A stretch of 64,000 bases of DNA from an uncultured Eubacterium sp. (GCF_937958975.1 NZ_CALGRE010000017.1:1-64000), one strand, 5' to 3'. Counted from the first letter of the stretch, positions 50,906 to 59,544 are shown. Made by a program: numbers and translations. The notes: generated by a model from the letters alone, not told the origin.

Positions 50906-52762
50906 ATGGGAAAAATTATTGGTATTGATTTAGGAACAACAAATTCATGTGTTGCAGTTATGGAAGGTGGAGAACCTACAGTTATTACAAATGCTGACGG
51001 AGCCAGAACAACACCATCTGTTGTAGCATTTAAGAAAGATGGCGAAAGATTAGTTGGTGAACAGGCAAAGCGTCAGGCTGTGACAAATGCAGAAGGTACA
51101 ATCTCATCCATTAAAAGACATATGGGTACAGATTACAAAGTAAATATTAGTGATAAAAACTATACACCACAGGCAATTTCAGCTATGATTCTTCAGAAGT
51201 TAAAAGCAGACGCTGAAAGTTATCTTGGCGAAAAGGTAACAGAGGCAGTTATCACAGTTCCGGCTTATTTTAATGATGCACAGAGACAGGCGACAAAAGA
51301 CGCAGGAAAGATTGCAGGTTTGGATGTAAAGAGAATTATCAACGAGCCTACAGCAGCAGCTTTAGCTTATGGTCTTGATAATGAGGGAGAGCAAAAGATT
51401 ATGGTATACGATTTAGGTGGTGGTACATTTGATGTATCGGTTATCGAAATCGGTGATGGAGTCATTGAAGTTCTCGCAACAAACGGTGATAATAAGCTTG
51501 GTGGTGATGATTTTGACAAGAAAGTCATGGATTATATGGTAGCGGACTTTAAGTCTAAGACAGGTATTGACCTTTCTAATGATAAGATGGCTATGGAGAG
51601 AATTAAGGCTGAGGCAGAGGATGCAAAGAAAAAACTTTCATCAGCTACACAGGTTGAAATTAATATCCCATTCATTACAGCGAATGAGCAGGGACCACAG
51701 CATCTGAATATGACACTGACAAAGGCTAAATTTGATGAATTGACAAGAGACCTTGTTGAGAGAACAGCCATTCCGGTACAGAATGCATTAAGTGATGCAG
51801 GCATTACAGCATCAGAATTGAGCAAAGTATTATTGGTAGGTGGTTCTACAAGAATCCCGGCAGTTCAGGATAAAGTAAAACAGTTGACAGGTCATGAACC
51901 ATCGAAGAAGATGAATCCGGACGAGTGTGTTGCTGTTGGCGCTTCCATTCAGGGTGGTAAGTTAGCAGGAGATGCAGGAGCAGGTGATATCCTTCTTCTT
52001 GATGTAACGCCGCTTTCATTATCAATCGAGACAATGGGTGGTGTTGCCACAAGACTTATCGAGAGAAATACAACAATTCCTACAAAGAAGAGTCAGATAT
52101 TCTCTACAGCAGCAGACAATCAGACGGCTGTTGATATCAATGTAGTACAGGGTGAAAGACAGTTTGCAAGAGATAATAAGTCACTTGGACAGTTCAGATT
52201 AGATGGTATTCCACCGGCAAGAAGAGGTGTTCCACAGATTGAGGTTACATTTGATATTGATGCAAATGGTATTGTTAACGTATCTGCAAAGGATCTTGGA
52301 ACAGGAAAAGAGCAGCATATCACAATTACAGCAGGCTCAAATATGTCAGATGAAGATATTGATAAGGCAGTAAAAGAAGCAGCTGAATTTGAGGCAGCTG
52401 ACAAGAAACGTAAAGAGGCAATAGACGCTAAGAATGAGGCAGATGCAATTATCACTCAGACAGAGCAGGCAATGAATGAAGCAGGCGATAAGTTGTCTGA
52501 TGCGGATAAGCAGGCTGTTCAGGCTGATATTGATGCTTTAAAAGCTACTGTATCTGCAATAGGTGAAAATGAACCGACAGAAGCACAGGTAGAGGAATTA
52601 AAGTCCGGAAAAGAAAAATTAATGAATTCTGCACAGCAGCTGTTCCAAAAAATGTATGAGCAGGCACAAGGTGCGGCCGGTGCACAGGGTGCAGGTCCTG
52701 ACATGAATGCAGGAGCAGCTCCAGATGATGATGTAGTAGATGGAGATTTTACTGAGGTATAA
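50906..52762 (+). CDS. dnaK: Chaperone protein DnaK (Hsp70)
   Basis: Hsp70 chaperone, 618 residues. The ATPase domain (1-360) has GIDLGTTNSCVAV at the start, IINEPTAAALAYG and DLGGGTFDVSV. The linker DVTPLSLSIETMGG starts the substrate-binding domain (about 370-500), and a helical lid ends in the disordered Gly/Ala tail with DDDVVDGDFTEV. CAGGAGG precedes ATG 50906. It works with DnaJ and GrpE coded in the same operon. Confidence 0.98.
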   Translation: MGKIIGIDLGTTNSCVAVMEGGEPTVITNADGARTTPSVVAFKKDGERLVGEQAKRQAVTNAEGTISSIKRHMGTDYKVNISDKNYTPQAISAMILQKLKADAESYLGEKVTEAVITVPAYFNDAQRQATKDAGKIAGLDVKRIINEPTAAALAYGLDNEGEQKIMVYDLGGGTFDVSVIEIGDGVIEVLATNGDNKLGGDDFDKKVMDYMVADFKSKTGIDLSNDKMAMERIKAEAEDAKKKLSSATQVEINIPFITANEQGPQHLNMTLTKAKFDELTRDLVERTAIPVQNALSDAGITASELSKVLLVGGSTRIPAVQDKVKQLTGHEPSKKMNPDECVAVGASIQGGKLAGDAGAGDILLLDVTPLSLSIETMGGVATRLIERNTTIPTKKSQIFSTAADNQTAVDINVVQGERQFARDNKSLGQFRLDGIPPARRGVPQIEVTFDIDANGIVNVSAKDLGTGKEQHITITAGSNMSDEDIDKAVKEAAEFEAADKKRKEAIDAKNEADAIITQTEQAMNEAGDKLSDADKQAVQADIDALKATVSAIGENEPTEAQVEELKSGKEKLMNSAQQLFQKMYEQAQGAAGAQGAGPDMNAGAAPDDDVVDGDFTEV

Positions 52763-52796
52763 AAAAGGAGGGGAGTTCCCCTTGATACGAGAAATT

Positions 52797-52833
52797 GGAA
52801 ATTCCCGCCCGTAATAAAACGGACGGGATTTCC
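52797..52833 (+). other. Stable hairpin between dnaK and dnaJ
   Basis: GGAAATTCCCGCCCGT and ACGGACGGGATTTCC pair over about 15 positions around a 6-base loop, with no T tract. A second small stem (GGGG/CCCC) lies just upstream, after the dnaK stop. It probably marks an mRNA processing or stability point that lowers dnaJ relative to dnaK. Confidence 0.65.
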
Positions 52834-52879
52834 CACGATATAATATACATTATAGTTAGTTAATGGAAGGTATATTTTT

Positions 52880-54037
52880 ATGGCGGATAAGAGAGATTAT
52901 TATGAAGTATTAGGTGTAGATAAAAATGCCGATGATGCCACAATTAAAAAGGCATACAGAAACCTTGCAAAGAAATATCATCCGGATGCAAATCCGGGAG
53001 ATGAGGAAGCGGCAGCAAAGTTTAAAGAAGCCTCAGAAGCCTATGCTGTTTTAAGTGATGCAGAAAAGAGAAGGCAGTATGACCAGTTTGGTCATTCAGC
53101 ATTTGACGGCGCTGGCGGAGCAGGCGGATTTGATTTTAATAATATGGATTTTAGTGACATATTTGGTGGCTTTGGCGATATTTTTGGTGATATTTTTGGC
53201 GGCAGCAGAGGACGTTCGAGGAACAGCAATGGACCAATGCGTGGTGCTGATGTGAGAACAGGAATCAGAATCACTTTTGAGGAGGCAGTTTTTGGCTGTC
53301 AGAAGGAAATCACGATTAATTATAAGGAAACCTGTAAGACATGTAATGGAAATGGTGCAAAACCCGGTACTTCTCCGGAAACATGTTCCAAGTGTAATGG
53401 ACAGGGACAATATGTATCACGTCAACAGACTATGTTTGGTATGATGCAGAGTACGCAGGTTTGCCCGGATTGTCATGGAACCGGAAAAATTATCAAAGAA
53501 AAATGTCCGGAATGTTATGGCTCGGGATATAAGGAGACGAGAAAGAAGATTACGATTGATATCCCTGCCGGAATCGATGACATGCAGAGAATCCGTAAAA
53601 CGGGCGAAGGAGAACCGGGTGTAAATGGCGGACCTAGAGGGGATCTTTTGGTAGATGTCCGCGTGGCACCAAGCAGTCAGTTTGAACGTGACGGAATGAA
53701 TCTCTATAGTACAACATATATTTCTTTTGCACAGGCGGCTCTCGGTGGAGATATTCGTGTGAAGACAATTGACGGAGATGTGAAGTTTAACATTAAGCCG
53801 GGTACACAGACAGGAACACGCATTAGACTGAAAGGTAAGGGCGTGTGTCATGTGCATAATCAAAATTCAAGGGGAGACCAGTATTCTACCCTTGTAGTTA
53901 AGGTTCCGAATAAACTAAATGCAGAGCAGAGAGAGTTGATTAAGAAATTGGATGCAATTTCGGGAAATACGCTTCATGAGTTTGATGGAGTGAAGCCGGA
54001 GACGCATGAGAAAAAGAAGAAAAAGAAGTTCTTTTAA
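52880..54037 (+). CDS. dnaJ: Chaperone protein DnaJ
   Basis: Hsp40 co-chaperone, 385 residues. The J domain (1-70) contains the HPD motif in KYHPDANPG. A Gly/Phe-rich region (about 75-110) is followed by four zinc-binding CxxCxGxG repeats: CKTCNGNG, CSKCNGQG, CPDCHGTG, CPECYGSG (about 150-215). The C-terminal substrate domains and a Lys-rich tail end the protein. ATG 52880 is preceded by GGAAGG. Last gene of the heat-shock operon. Confidence 0.97.
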   Translation: MADKRDYYEVLGVDKNADDATIKKAYRNLAKKYHPDANPGDEEAAAKFKEASEAYAVLSDAEKRRQYDQFGHSAFDGAGGAGGFDFNNMDFSDIFGGFGDIFGDIFGGSRGRSRNSNGPMRGADVRTGIRITFEEAVFGCQKEITINYKETCKTCNGNGAKPGTSPETCSKCNGQGQYVSRQQTMFGMMQSTQVCPDCHGTGKIIKEKCPECYGSGYKETRKKITIDIPAGIDDMQRIRKTGEGEPGVNGGPRGDLLVDVRVAPSSQFERDGMNLYSTTYISFAQAALGGDIRVKTIDGDVKFNIKPGTQTGTRIRLKGKGVCHVHNQNSRGDQYSTLVVKVPNKLNAEQRELIKKLDAISGNTLHEFDGVKPETHEKKKKKKFF

Positions 54038-54140
54038 TAGTTAACATTCTTCAAACATCAAAGAATATTTGAAACTTAAAACATTAGAAAATCAGGAAAA
54101 ACTATAATAAAATTAGAAACCCTAAAATTTCATTGACATA

Positions 54141-54217
54141 GAGACAGTTTCGTCGTAATATCTGTCTCAACGCAGATGGGAAGCAATGGAGCTTATGCAA
54201 CATAGCTTCCCATTTTT
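54141..54217 (+). terminator. Hairpin plus terminator upstream of the nitrilase/T2SF ORF
   Basis: GAGACAG (54141-54147) and CTGTCTC (54162-54168) form one hairpin. Then ATGGGAAGC and GCTTCCCAT (54176-54213, with inner ATG/CAT pairs) form a terminator ending in TTTTT. It may simply end the dnaJ transcript. A TATAAT at about 54103 upstream of both hairpins would instead make them an attenuator for the next gene. Confidence 0.7.
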
Positions 54218-54291
54218 GTTTGCCCATAAGTATATATACAATTTGTAGCAGACGATATTTTACTGCGAAATGAAAGAAAAGGAGACAAAAC

Positions 54292-55500
54292 ATGAGAGAA
54301 GGAATGACGAAGCTATTATCATTTATTATGATAATAGCACTGATAGTGACACTTGTTCCGGAAGTGGAGGGAACAGTAAAAGTTGCTGCGGCGGAAGAGG
54401 GATTTGACATCGGATTAGTGAATTTTGATGCTACGCTAAGCGGTGAGGGTATGGAAAAAGAAAATCTGACTAAGATGAAAAAGTATATTAAAGAAGCTTA
54501 TAGGGAAGGGGATGAGATTTTAGTATTTCCTGAATATGCCTTAACATCAACGAAAAAAGCGGCAATTGATGTTGACAAAAACAAGTCGGTTACAATTATC
54601 AGTGCATTGGCAGAAACGTATGAGATGTATATTTTATTTGGTTCGATGATTCAGGAAAACGGAAAGTATTACTCTGCTACAGTAATTTGTAGTCCGGATG
54701 GAACGGTGGATACTTATGAAAAAACACATTTAACAGATGAAGAGTATGCAGAAGGATTGAGTGTCGGAGATGAACCGATACCAAAACAATATAGATATAC
54801 GGAACATATTATATATCAGATTGGTTCAGCATTCATGATTATAAGTATGCTCTTTTCATACCTATTTGTGAATAAAAGACTGAATTTTGACTGGATAAAG
54901 GATAGAAATACATTGCCGGATAATTTGATAATAAAATATTATGTACTAGCAGAAAAGGGATATTATGATAAAAAGTCATTATCCTGTATAGAACAATTAT
55001 CATATAAAAAAGCAAAAAAGACTTTAGAAAAAGAAATAAAAAAAGTTTTTCCGGATTGGATTCGAGAGGTGGCAATTAATTTACAGAACGATACAGTACA
55101 GTCTTCTATTGAAAATACATATAAAAATTTACCATTTGTTTTGAAAAGACCGGTTAGAAAATTATTAGTAGATTTTGAAAAGTATCCTGTTGGAATAGAA
55201 CCATATGATAATTTTTTAAAGGAGCTTGATTTGCAGGATATCAAATCATCTATTAAAATGTTTTACTCAATGAATGAGCTTGGAAAAGAGCAGTCAGACA
55301 ATCAGTTAGAATCTATTATTGATAGAAACAATAAAATGGCAGGAAGAGCTGAAGAAATGAAAAATAAAGATAAAATTGGTGCTGCTGGAATGTTAACAGC
55401 ATTACCAATGTTAGTCGGAGTTATAAAAATTATTGTTGATATGATATTGATGATTATTGTTTTCACTTCATCAATATCAAATGTTGTGAATGGAGGCTAA
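54292..55500 (+). CDS. Chimeric ORF: secreted nitrilase-domain start fused to T2SS-F/TadC-like membrane protein
   Basis: A 402-residue frame with two unrelated parts. Residues 1-36 are a signal peptide. About 38-165 are the start of a carbon-nitrogen hydrolase (nitrilase) domain: catalytic Glu in VFPEYAL and Lys in YEKTHLTDEE are present, but the chain leaves the nitrilase pattern at about 166, before the catalytic Cys. From about 170 on it reads as a type II secretion F/TadB-TadC-like protein: one membrane helix (IIYQIGSAFMIISMLFSYLFV), a cytoplasmic domain with VFPDWIREVAINLQND, and two C-terminal helices. The T2SF part lacks the usual first membrane segment. It is best explained by an in-frame deletion joining two genes. 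AAGGAG precedes ATG 54292. Pilin-like genes follow. Confidence 0.7.
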   Translation: MREGMTKLLSFIMIIALIVTLVPEVEGTVKVAAAEEGFDIGLVNFDATLSGEGMEKENLTKMKKYIKEAYREGDEILVFPEYALTSTKKAAIDVDKNKSVTIISALAETYEMYILFGSMIQENGKYYSATVICSPDGTVDTYEKTHLTDEEYAEGLSVGDEPIPKQYRYTEHIIYQIGSAFMIISMLFSYLFVNKRLNFDWIKDRNTLPDNLIIKYYVLAEKGYYDKKSLSCIEQLSYKKAKKTLEKEIKKVFPDWIREVAINLQNDTVQSSIENTYKNLPFVLKRPVRKLLVDFEKYPVGIEPYDNFLKELDLQDIKSSIKMFYSMNELGKEQSDNQLESIIDRNNKMAGRAEEMKNKDKIGAAGMLTALPMLVGVIKIIVDMILMIIVFTSSISNVVNGG

Positions 55501-55503
55501 ATC

Positions 55504-55608
55504 ATGAAGCTTTTATTGTCAGAGGCAGGGCAGTGTGTAATTTTTGGAATATTATATATTTTTGTAATCGCAGGTTTTTATGAAATATTGATGGCTGTAA
55601 CAGGTTAG
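55504..55608 (+). CDS. Mini-pilin-like peptide 1 (34 aa)
   Basis: A 34-residue ORF three bases after the T2SF-like gene. The leader MKLLLSEAG is followed by a hydrophobic helix (QCVIFGILYIFVIAGFYEI). The pattern, a short leader ending in Gly and then a hydrophobic stretch, is that of type IVb (Flp/Tad) prepilins. It shares the leader geometry with the next two ORFs. The ribosome site is at the end of the upstream gene (GGAGG). Too short for standard ORF calling. Confidence 0.6.
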   Translation: MKLLLSEAGQCVIFGILYIFVIAGFYEILMAVTG

Positions 55609-55621
55609 AGGAGGAATGGTA

Positions 55622-55762
55622 ATGGATTTATTTTTATCAGAGCATGGAGGTGTGATAGTAAGTGGTATTGTTTCAATTGTGTCAATTGTTTTAATATTTA
55701 TGGTGATAATTGCTGTAAGTAACATGGAAGCATATGGATTATCTGAAATTATAGGAGGATAG
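55622..55762 (+). CDS. Mini-pilin-like peptide 2 (46 aa)
   Basis: A 46-residue ORF with GAGGAGG before ATG 55622. The leader MDLFLSEHG (Gly at position 9) precedes a hydrophobic segment (VIVSGIVSIVSIVLIFMVII) and a short tail (NMEAYGLSEIIGG). It is probably a small pilin or pseudopilin processed after Gly9. It is in tandem with peptides 1 and 3. Confidence 0.65.
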   Translation: MDLFLSEHGGVIVSGIVSIVSIVLIFMVIIAVSNMEAYGLSEIIGG

Positions 55763-55763
55763 G

Positions 55764-56168
55764 TTGGAAACGTTATTGAATGAACATGGCGAAGCCTTAA
55801 TCTATGGAATCATAGGAATTATTATGGTTATTATAATCTGCTCAGTCTGTGTGGATAAGTGGAACAAAATTACGCCCCAATATAAAACAGATATAAGTAA
55901 AAATAGCAGCAAATTTATAAAAGAAAGTACAGGAAAATATCCGATTATTGAAGCGGACGAAATTATATATACAGAATATAAAAACGAAAAGTTTAACTGT
56001 AGAGATTTTATATCGGCAAAAGATTATGATGGAAAAGATATATCAGAAAGAATAAATATTTATGGAAAGGTGGATACATTCAAAAGAGGTGTGTATAAGA
56101 TTAGATGCGTCGTGACATCTGAAAGACAGTTGGCATGTACAAAATATATTAATGTAATCGTGGAGTAA
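55764..56168 (+). CDS. Pilin-like protein 3 (134 aa, TTG start)
   Basis: A 134-residue protein starting at TTG 55764, 5 bases after AGGAGG. The leader METLLNEHG again has Gly at 9, followed by ALIYGIIGIIMVIIICSVC. Unlike its two neighbours it has an extracellular domain of about 95 residues (RDFISAKDYDGKDISERINI ... KIRCVVTSERQLACTK), ending in a beta-strand-rich segment. This resembles an Ig-like or bacterial beta-sandwich domain. It is likely a major or tip pilin-like subunit; exact family unknown. Confidence 0.65.
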   Translation: METLLNEHGEALIYGIIGIIMVIIICSVCVDKWNKITPQYKTDISKNSSKFIKESTGKYPIIEADEIIYTEYKNEKFNCRDFISAKDYDGKDISERINIYGKVDTFKRGVYKIRCVVTSERQLACTKYINVIVE

Positions 56169-56172
56169 ATAT

Positions 56173-56517
56173 ATGAAAATAGCTATTGAAATGTTTTCTA
56201 TGGTAATAGCAATTACGATATCGTGTATTCTTTTTTCTTCTATAATTAGCAGCAATAATCAATCTTCTGATGCCAGAAATTTTTATAATGTAGTAGTTAA
56301 TAGAATAGAAGATAGTAATTGTAATTATCAGATTATTGAACAATGTATCAGTGAAGCAAAAGACAAAGGATATGACTTATCGGTAGAAGATTTGACAATT
56401 TATACAGAGCAACCAAGCCGGTTAGTAAAAATGCAATATAAAGTTATTTTGCCAATATTTAAAATGTTTGGTGATAAATTTGAAAAACAGGCGGTGATTG
56501 AGGGATATGCAAGATAA
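56173..56517 (+). CDS. TadE-like pseudopilin
   Basis: A 114-residue protein, four bases after the previous stop. One N-terminal hydrophobic helix (IEMFSMVIAITISCILFSSII) is followed by an alpha/beta extracellular domain with RNFYNVVVNRIEDSN and YKVILPIFKMFGDKF. The layout fits TadE/TadF-like minor pilins of Gram-positive Tad systems, although the leader is not the classical one. The stop overlaps the next gene by 11 bases. Function assignment is inference from location and shape. Confidence 0.55.
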   Translation: MKIAIEMFSMVIAITISCILFSSIISSNNQSSDARNFYNVVVNRIEDSNCNYQIIEQCISEAKDKGYDLSVEDLTIYTEQPSRLVKMQYKVILPIFKMFGDKFEKQAVIEGYAR

Positions 56518-59101
56518 TATAGGGAGAGATATAAGTTATAAACAGTTTTCATTTTTTTTGGTAGGTATAATATTTTTCATATTGTTACTTGGACAATGTA
56601 ACGTGTATGGATATTCAGGAACCGGGAGTAAAAATAATCCATATGTGATAAATACGGAGAGTGAGTTAAAAAAAGTTTTGTCAGAGAAGGGAAAGAGTTC
56701 ATGGGTATATATTGCTGTAAATCAAACAATTTCCCTGACAAATACGATAAAAGTCCCTAATGGAAAGTTTAGAATTTATGCAAAGAATGCAGATAGAACA
56801 ATAAAGCGTTCCTCCGATTTAAATGCAACGATTAATGATAAAGAAAATCCAAAATACTGTATGAGACTTAATGGAAATGCACAGGTAGTATTTGGATATC
56901 CGGAGACTAAATATATACTCAAATTAGGTGGTATGAGTTCTGTATTTACTGAAAAAAGAGAGTGCTCAGGGTGGCTTTATATTAGTGAGAAAGCATCGGT
57001 GGTGCTTGACAAAAACAGTCATATGTTGAATATGAAAAATAACAAAAAAGGTGGAAGCGGTTCTCCGGTTTTCTGTAGAGGAAAACTCATTGTAAGAGGT
57101 GAGATAAGTAATTCGGAGGGAATTGACGGAGGGGCAATTAAAGTGCAACAGGGAATATTGGTTGTCCATGATGGAGCAGAAATACATGATTGCAAATCAT
57201 CTACAGAGGGAGGAGCCATTTATGGGTATGAGTTAGCGGATGTTACGATAAATGGTGGGAAAATTTATAATTGTACTGCTGCCGAGGAAGGTGGTGCAGT
57301 GTTTGTAAGTGATGAGTCGGTATGTAAAATATATGGTGGAACGTTAAATAATAATAATTCGGGTGGCACCGGAGGTGCGGTATTTACAGGTTATGGAGCG
57401 ACCTTATATGTTGGTAAAGAATCAGGAGTGGGACCGGAAATTCTGAATAATACATCCAGTGCAAGTGGTGGAGGTATAAGATGTAATGGAGGTATCGGTG
57501 ATAATTCGGGAGGAAAAGCTTATTTTTATGGGGGAAAGGTAAGTGACAATCATTCAGAAAAGAATGGCGGAGGAATCTGCTGTGGTAAATCGAGTTTACA
57601 AAATAATTCAATTATCTATTTGAAGAATATGGATATTTCCAATAATACAAGCAGGTTAAGTGGTGCAGGCTTATGGCTTCCGTCAGAGGCAATAGGTTCC
57701 AATAATACAAGAGTTATTATTGAGTCATGTTTGTTTCGAGGGAATGTATCGAAAAGAAGTGGCGGTGGACTGCTTTTAAAATGTAAGGCATCTGTAATAG
57801 ATTCAAAGTTTGATAAGAATATGGCAGAGCAAAATGGGGGAGCTATATGTATTGATAGAGAGGCAATATTGTTAATGAAAAATAGTATTGCATTTGAAAA
57901 TGTTAGTAATATCCATGGAAGAGGTATCTATGTAGAGGGGAAACTGGAATTTTCAGAGGAAACATATATAAGCGATGAGAATGAGGTATACCTCACAAAA
58001 GATACATATATTGAGATTGTTGGAAAACTGTTAAAAAAGTCAGGGTATATTGCAAATATTGAACCGGAAATAAAAGCAAATGGAACGCGTTTGATAAAGG
58101 CAGGATATGTGGGAACAAGCGCTACGGAAGAATTATATTATAAAGGGAGACCTGAGGATGAGTATAAAGATAAAAAAACAATAAAAAAGTATAAATGTCT
58201 AGGGTTAAAACAAACCCAATGTATAAGACCCAGTGAGCAGGTTAATAACTATGAGGATTATTGGATTATTATAAGTGAAAAATATCAAATAAAATATGAT
58301 AAAAATACTGAGGAAGTTGTTCAAAATATGCCTGAAACACAAGTCAAATTCTGGTCAGAAAGTATATACATTAGTAGTAATGTAATCAAAAGAAATGGTA
58401 CAGTTATCGATGATACCGCTCATTGGAATTTTGCCAGTGAAGGGAATGGAAGTCAAATAAAGCCTGGGGCAATATATAATTATAATGGGACAAGAGTATT
58501 ATATGCCAGGTGGAAGGAACCTGAGATAACAAGAATAGATATCAATGCAACAGATAGATTTTTTCTGGTAGGACAAAAAATAACTTTGAATAAGAAAGAA
58601 TTGCTAAAGAGGGTAACGGTTGAGGATGACTTACATACTGGAAAAATTTATGATGTATCGATTATTCAGATAAAGGATGAAAAAGAGAATATTATTAGAG
58701 AAGATAATGATATTAATACAGAACAATATATGAATACAGAATGTGTGAAAAAATATGTATTAGTTTTAAAAGCATGTAATAAATCGGGTACAGTATCATC
58801 CTTTGTAAATTTAAATGTATATATTGTAAAAAATAATATAGAAACAAATCACGTCAGGTTTATATCTTATGAATATATCAATACGTTGGTGAGCAGTTCA
58901 AAGTGGTATGTATTAATAGGAAGTGATAGTGAAAATAATTTAAATCAGATACTTTGTTCCAGTTTAAAAAGAAAATCAGGAGAAGGTTTATATAAAATTA
59001 GTTTATCCAAAAATAAAGTAGAAAATTTAAAAAATACTGTTCGGGACAATGGATATATCATAAGTAAAGAGATGAATATAAAATTGTCAGAAGGTTGGTG
59101 A
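56507..59101 (+). CDS. Large beta-helix surface protein with InlB-type repeat
   Basis: An 864-residue exported protein. A late signal segment (FFLVGIIFFILLLGQCNVYG, about 15-34) precedes a right-handed parallel beta-helix, about residues 40-510, with repeated GGA(I/V)-type turns (DGGAIKV, EGGAIYG, EGGAVFV, TGGAVFT, SGGGIRC, NGGGICC, SGGGLLL, NGGAICI). An InlB/Listeria-Bacteroides-like beta-grasp repeat (YQIKYDKNTEEVVQNMP ... RVLYARW, about 590-670) and a C-terminal region of unknown fold follow. There is no LPxTG anchor. ATG 56507 overlaps the previous gene, so it is coupled to the pilin-like genes. It is probably an adhesin or polysaccharide-binding protein. Confidence 0.75.
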   Translation: MQDNIGRDISYKQFSFFLVGIIFFILLLGQCNVYGYSGTGSKNNPYVINTESELKKVLSEKGKSSWVYIAVNQTISLTNTIKVPNGKFRIYAKNADRTIKRSSDLNATINDKENPKYCMRLNGNAQVVFGYPETKYILKLGGMSSVFTEKRECSGWLYISEKASVVLDKNSHMLNMKNNKKGGSGSPVFCRGKLIVRGEISNSEGIDGGAIKVQQGILVVHDGAEIHDCKSSTEGGAIYGYELADVTINGGKIYNCTAAEEGGAVFVSDESVCKIYGGTLNNNNSGGTGGAVFTGYGATLYVGKESGVGPEILNNTSSASGGGIRCNGGIGDNSGGKAYFYGGKVSDNHSEKNGGGICCGKSSLQNNSIIYLKNMDISNNTSRLSGAGLWLPSEAIGSNNTRVIIESCLFRGNVSKRSGGGLLLKCKASVIDSKFDKNMAEQNGGAICIDREAILLMKNSIAFENVSNIHGRGIYVEGKLEFSEETYISDENEVYLTKDTYIEIVGKLLKKSGYIANIEPEIKANGTRLIKAGYVGTSATEELYYKGRPEDEYKDKKTIKKYKCLGLKQTQCIRPSEQVNNYEDYWIIISEKYQIKYDKNTEEVVQNMPETQVKFWSESIYISSNVIKRNGTVIDDTAHWNFASEGNGSQIKPGAIYNYNGTRVLYARWKEPEITRIDINATDRFFLVGQKITLNKKELLKRVTVEDDLHTGKIYDVSIIQIKDEKENIIREDNDINTEQYMNTECVKKYVLVLKACNKSGTVSSFVNLNVYIVKNNIETNHVRFISYEYINTLVSSSKWYVLIGSDSENNLNQILCSSLKRKSGEGLYKISLSKNKVENLKNTVRDNGYIISKEMNIKLSEGW

Positions 59102-59102
59102 T

Positions 59103-59471
59103 ATGAAACAAATAATTATTACAATAGGACTGGCAGTTATAATTATGCTTGTATCATTAATTCTAATTTCTGTGGATAGCAAATCGGCAAGACAGGATGA
59201 ATTAAACAGAGTTGTGTCAGCTGCCGTGAAACAGACTGTAAAAGATAGTCAGGTAGAAAAGCAGAAATCAATTTCTAGTGATAAGGAGATGATAGCACAG
59301 TTTGTGCACATTTTGAGTACAAGCTTGAGCAGTAAAGGAAATATAACAATTGAAGTAATGGGAGTGGATTATACAGAAGGAATGTTGGATGTATTAGTTA
59401 CCCAAAAATTTGAATATTTAAATGGGAAAAGCGACAGAATTGCCATCAGAAAAAGTGCAATTTGTGAATAG
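59103..59471 (+). CDS. Small membrane-anchored pseudopilin-like protein
   Basis: A 122-residue protein starting at ATG 59103, right after the beta-helix gene. One N-terminal helix (IIITIGLAVIIMLVSLILISV) precedes a soluble domain with RQDELNRVVSAAVKQTVKD and NITIEVMGVDYTEGMLDVLVTQKFEYLNGK. The spacing suggests the same transcript. It resembles a TadE/F-like minor subunit in layout, but no family is recognisable. It is the last gene of the locus; birA is convergent. Confidence 0.55.
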   Translation: MKQIIITIGLAVIIMLVSLILISVDSKSARQDELNRVVSAAVKQTVKDSQVEKQKSISSDKEMIAQFVHILSTSLSSKGNITIEVMGVDYTEGMLDVLVTQKFEYLNGKSDRIAIRKSAICE

Positions 59472-59544
59472 AAAAATGTATAGCTATGGCTTTTTAGCGT
59501 TTTTATTTATAAGATAAAAATAATTAAAAGACCTTTTGTTGTTT

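Noticed and set aside
54292..55500. Calling the whole ORF a functional nitrilase
   Set aside because: The catalytic Cys region is absent, and the second half is a membrane platform protein.
55616..55621. Alternative ATG two codons before mini-pilin 2
   Set aside because: It lies only 1-2 bases from the GAGGAGG site, while ATG 55622 is 7 bases away and keeps the shared nine-residue leader.
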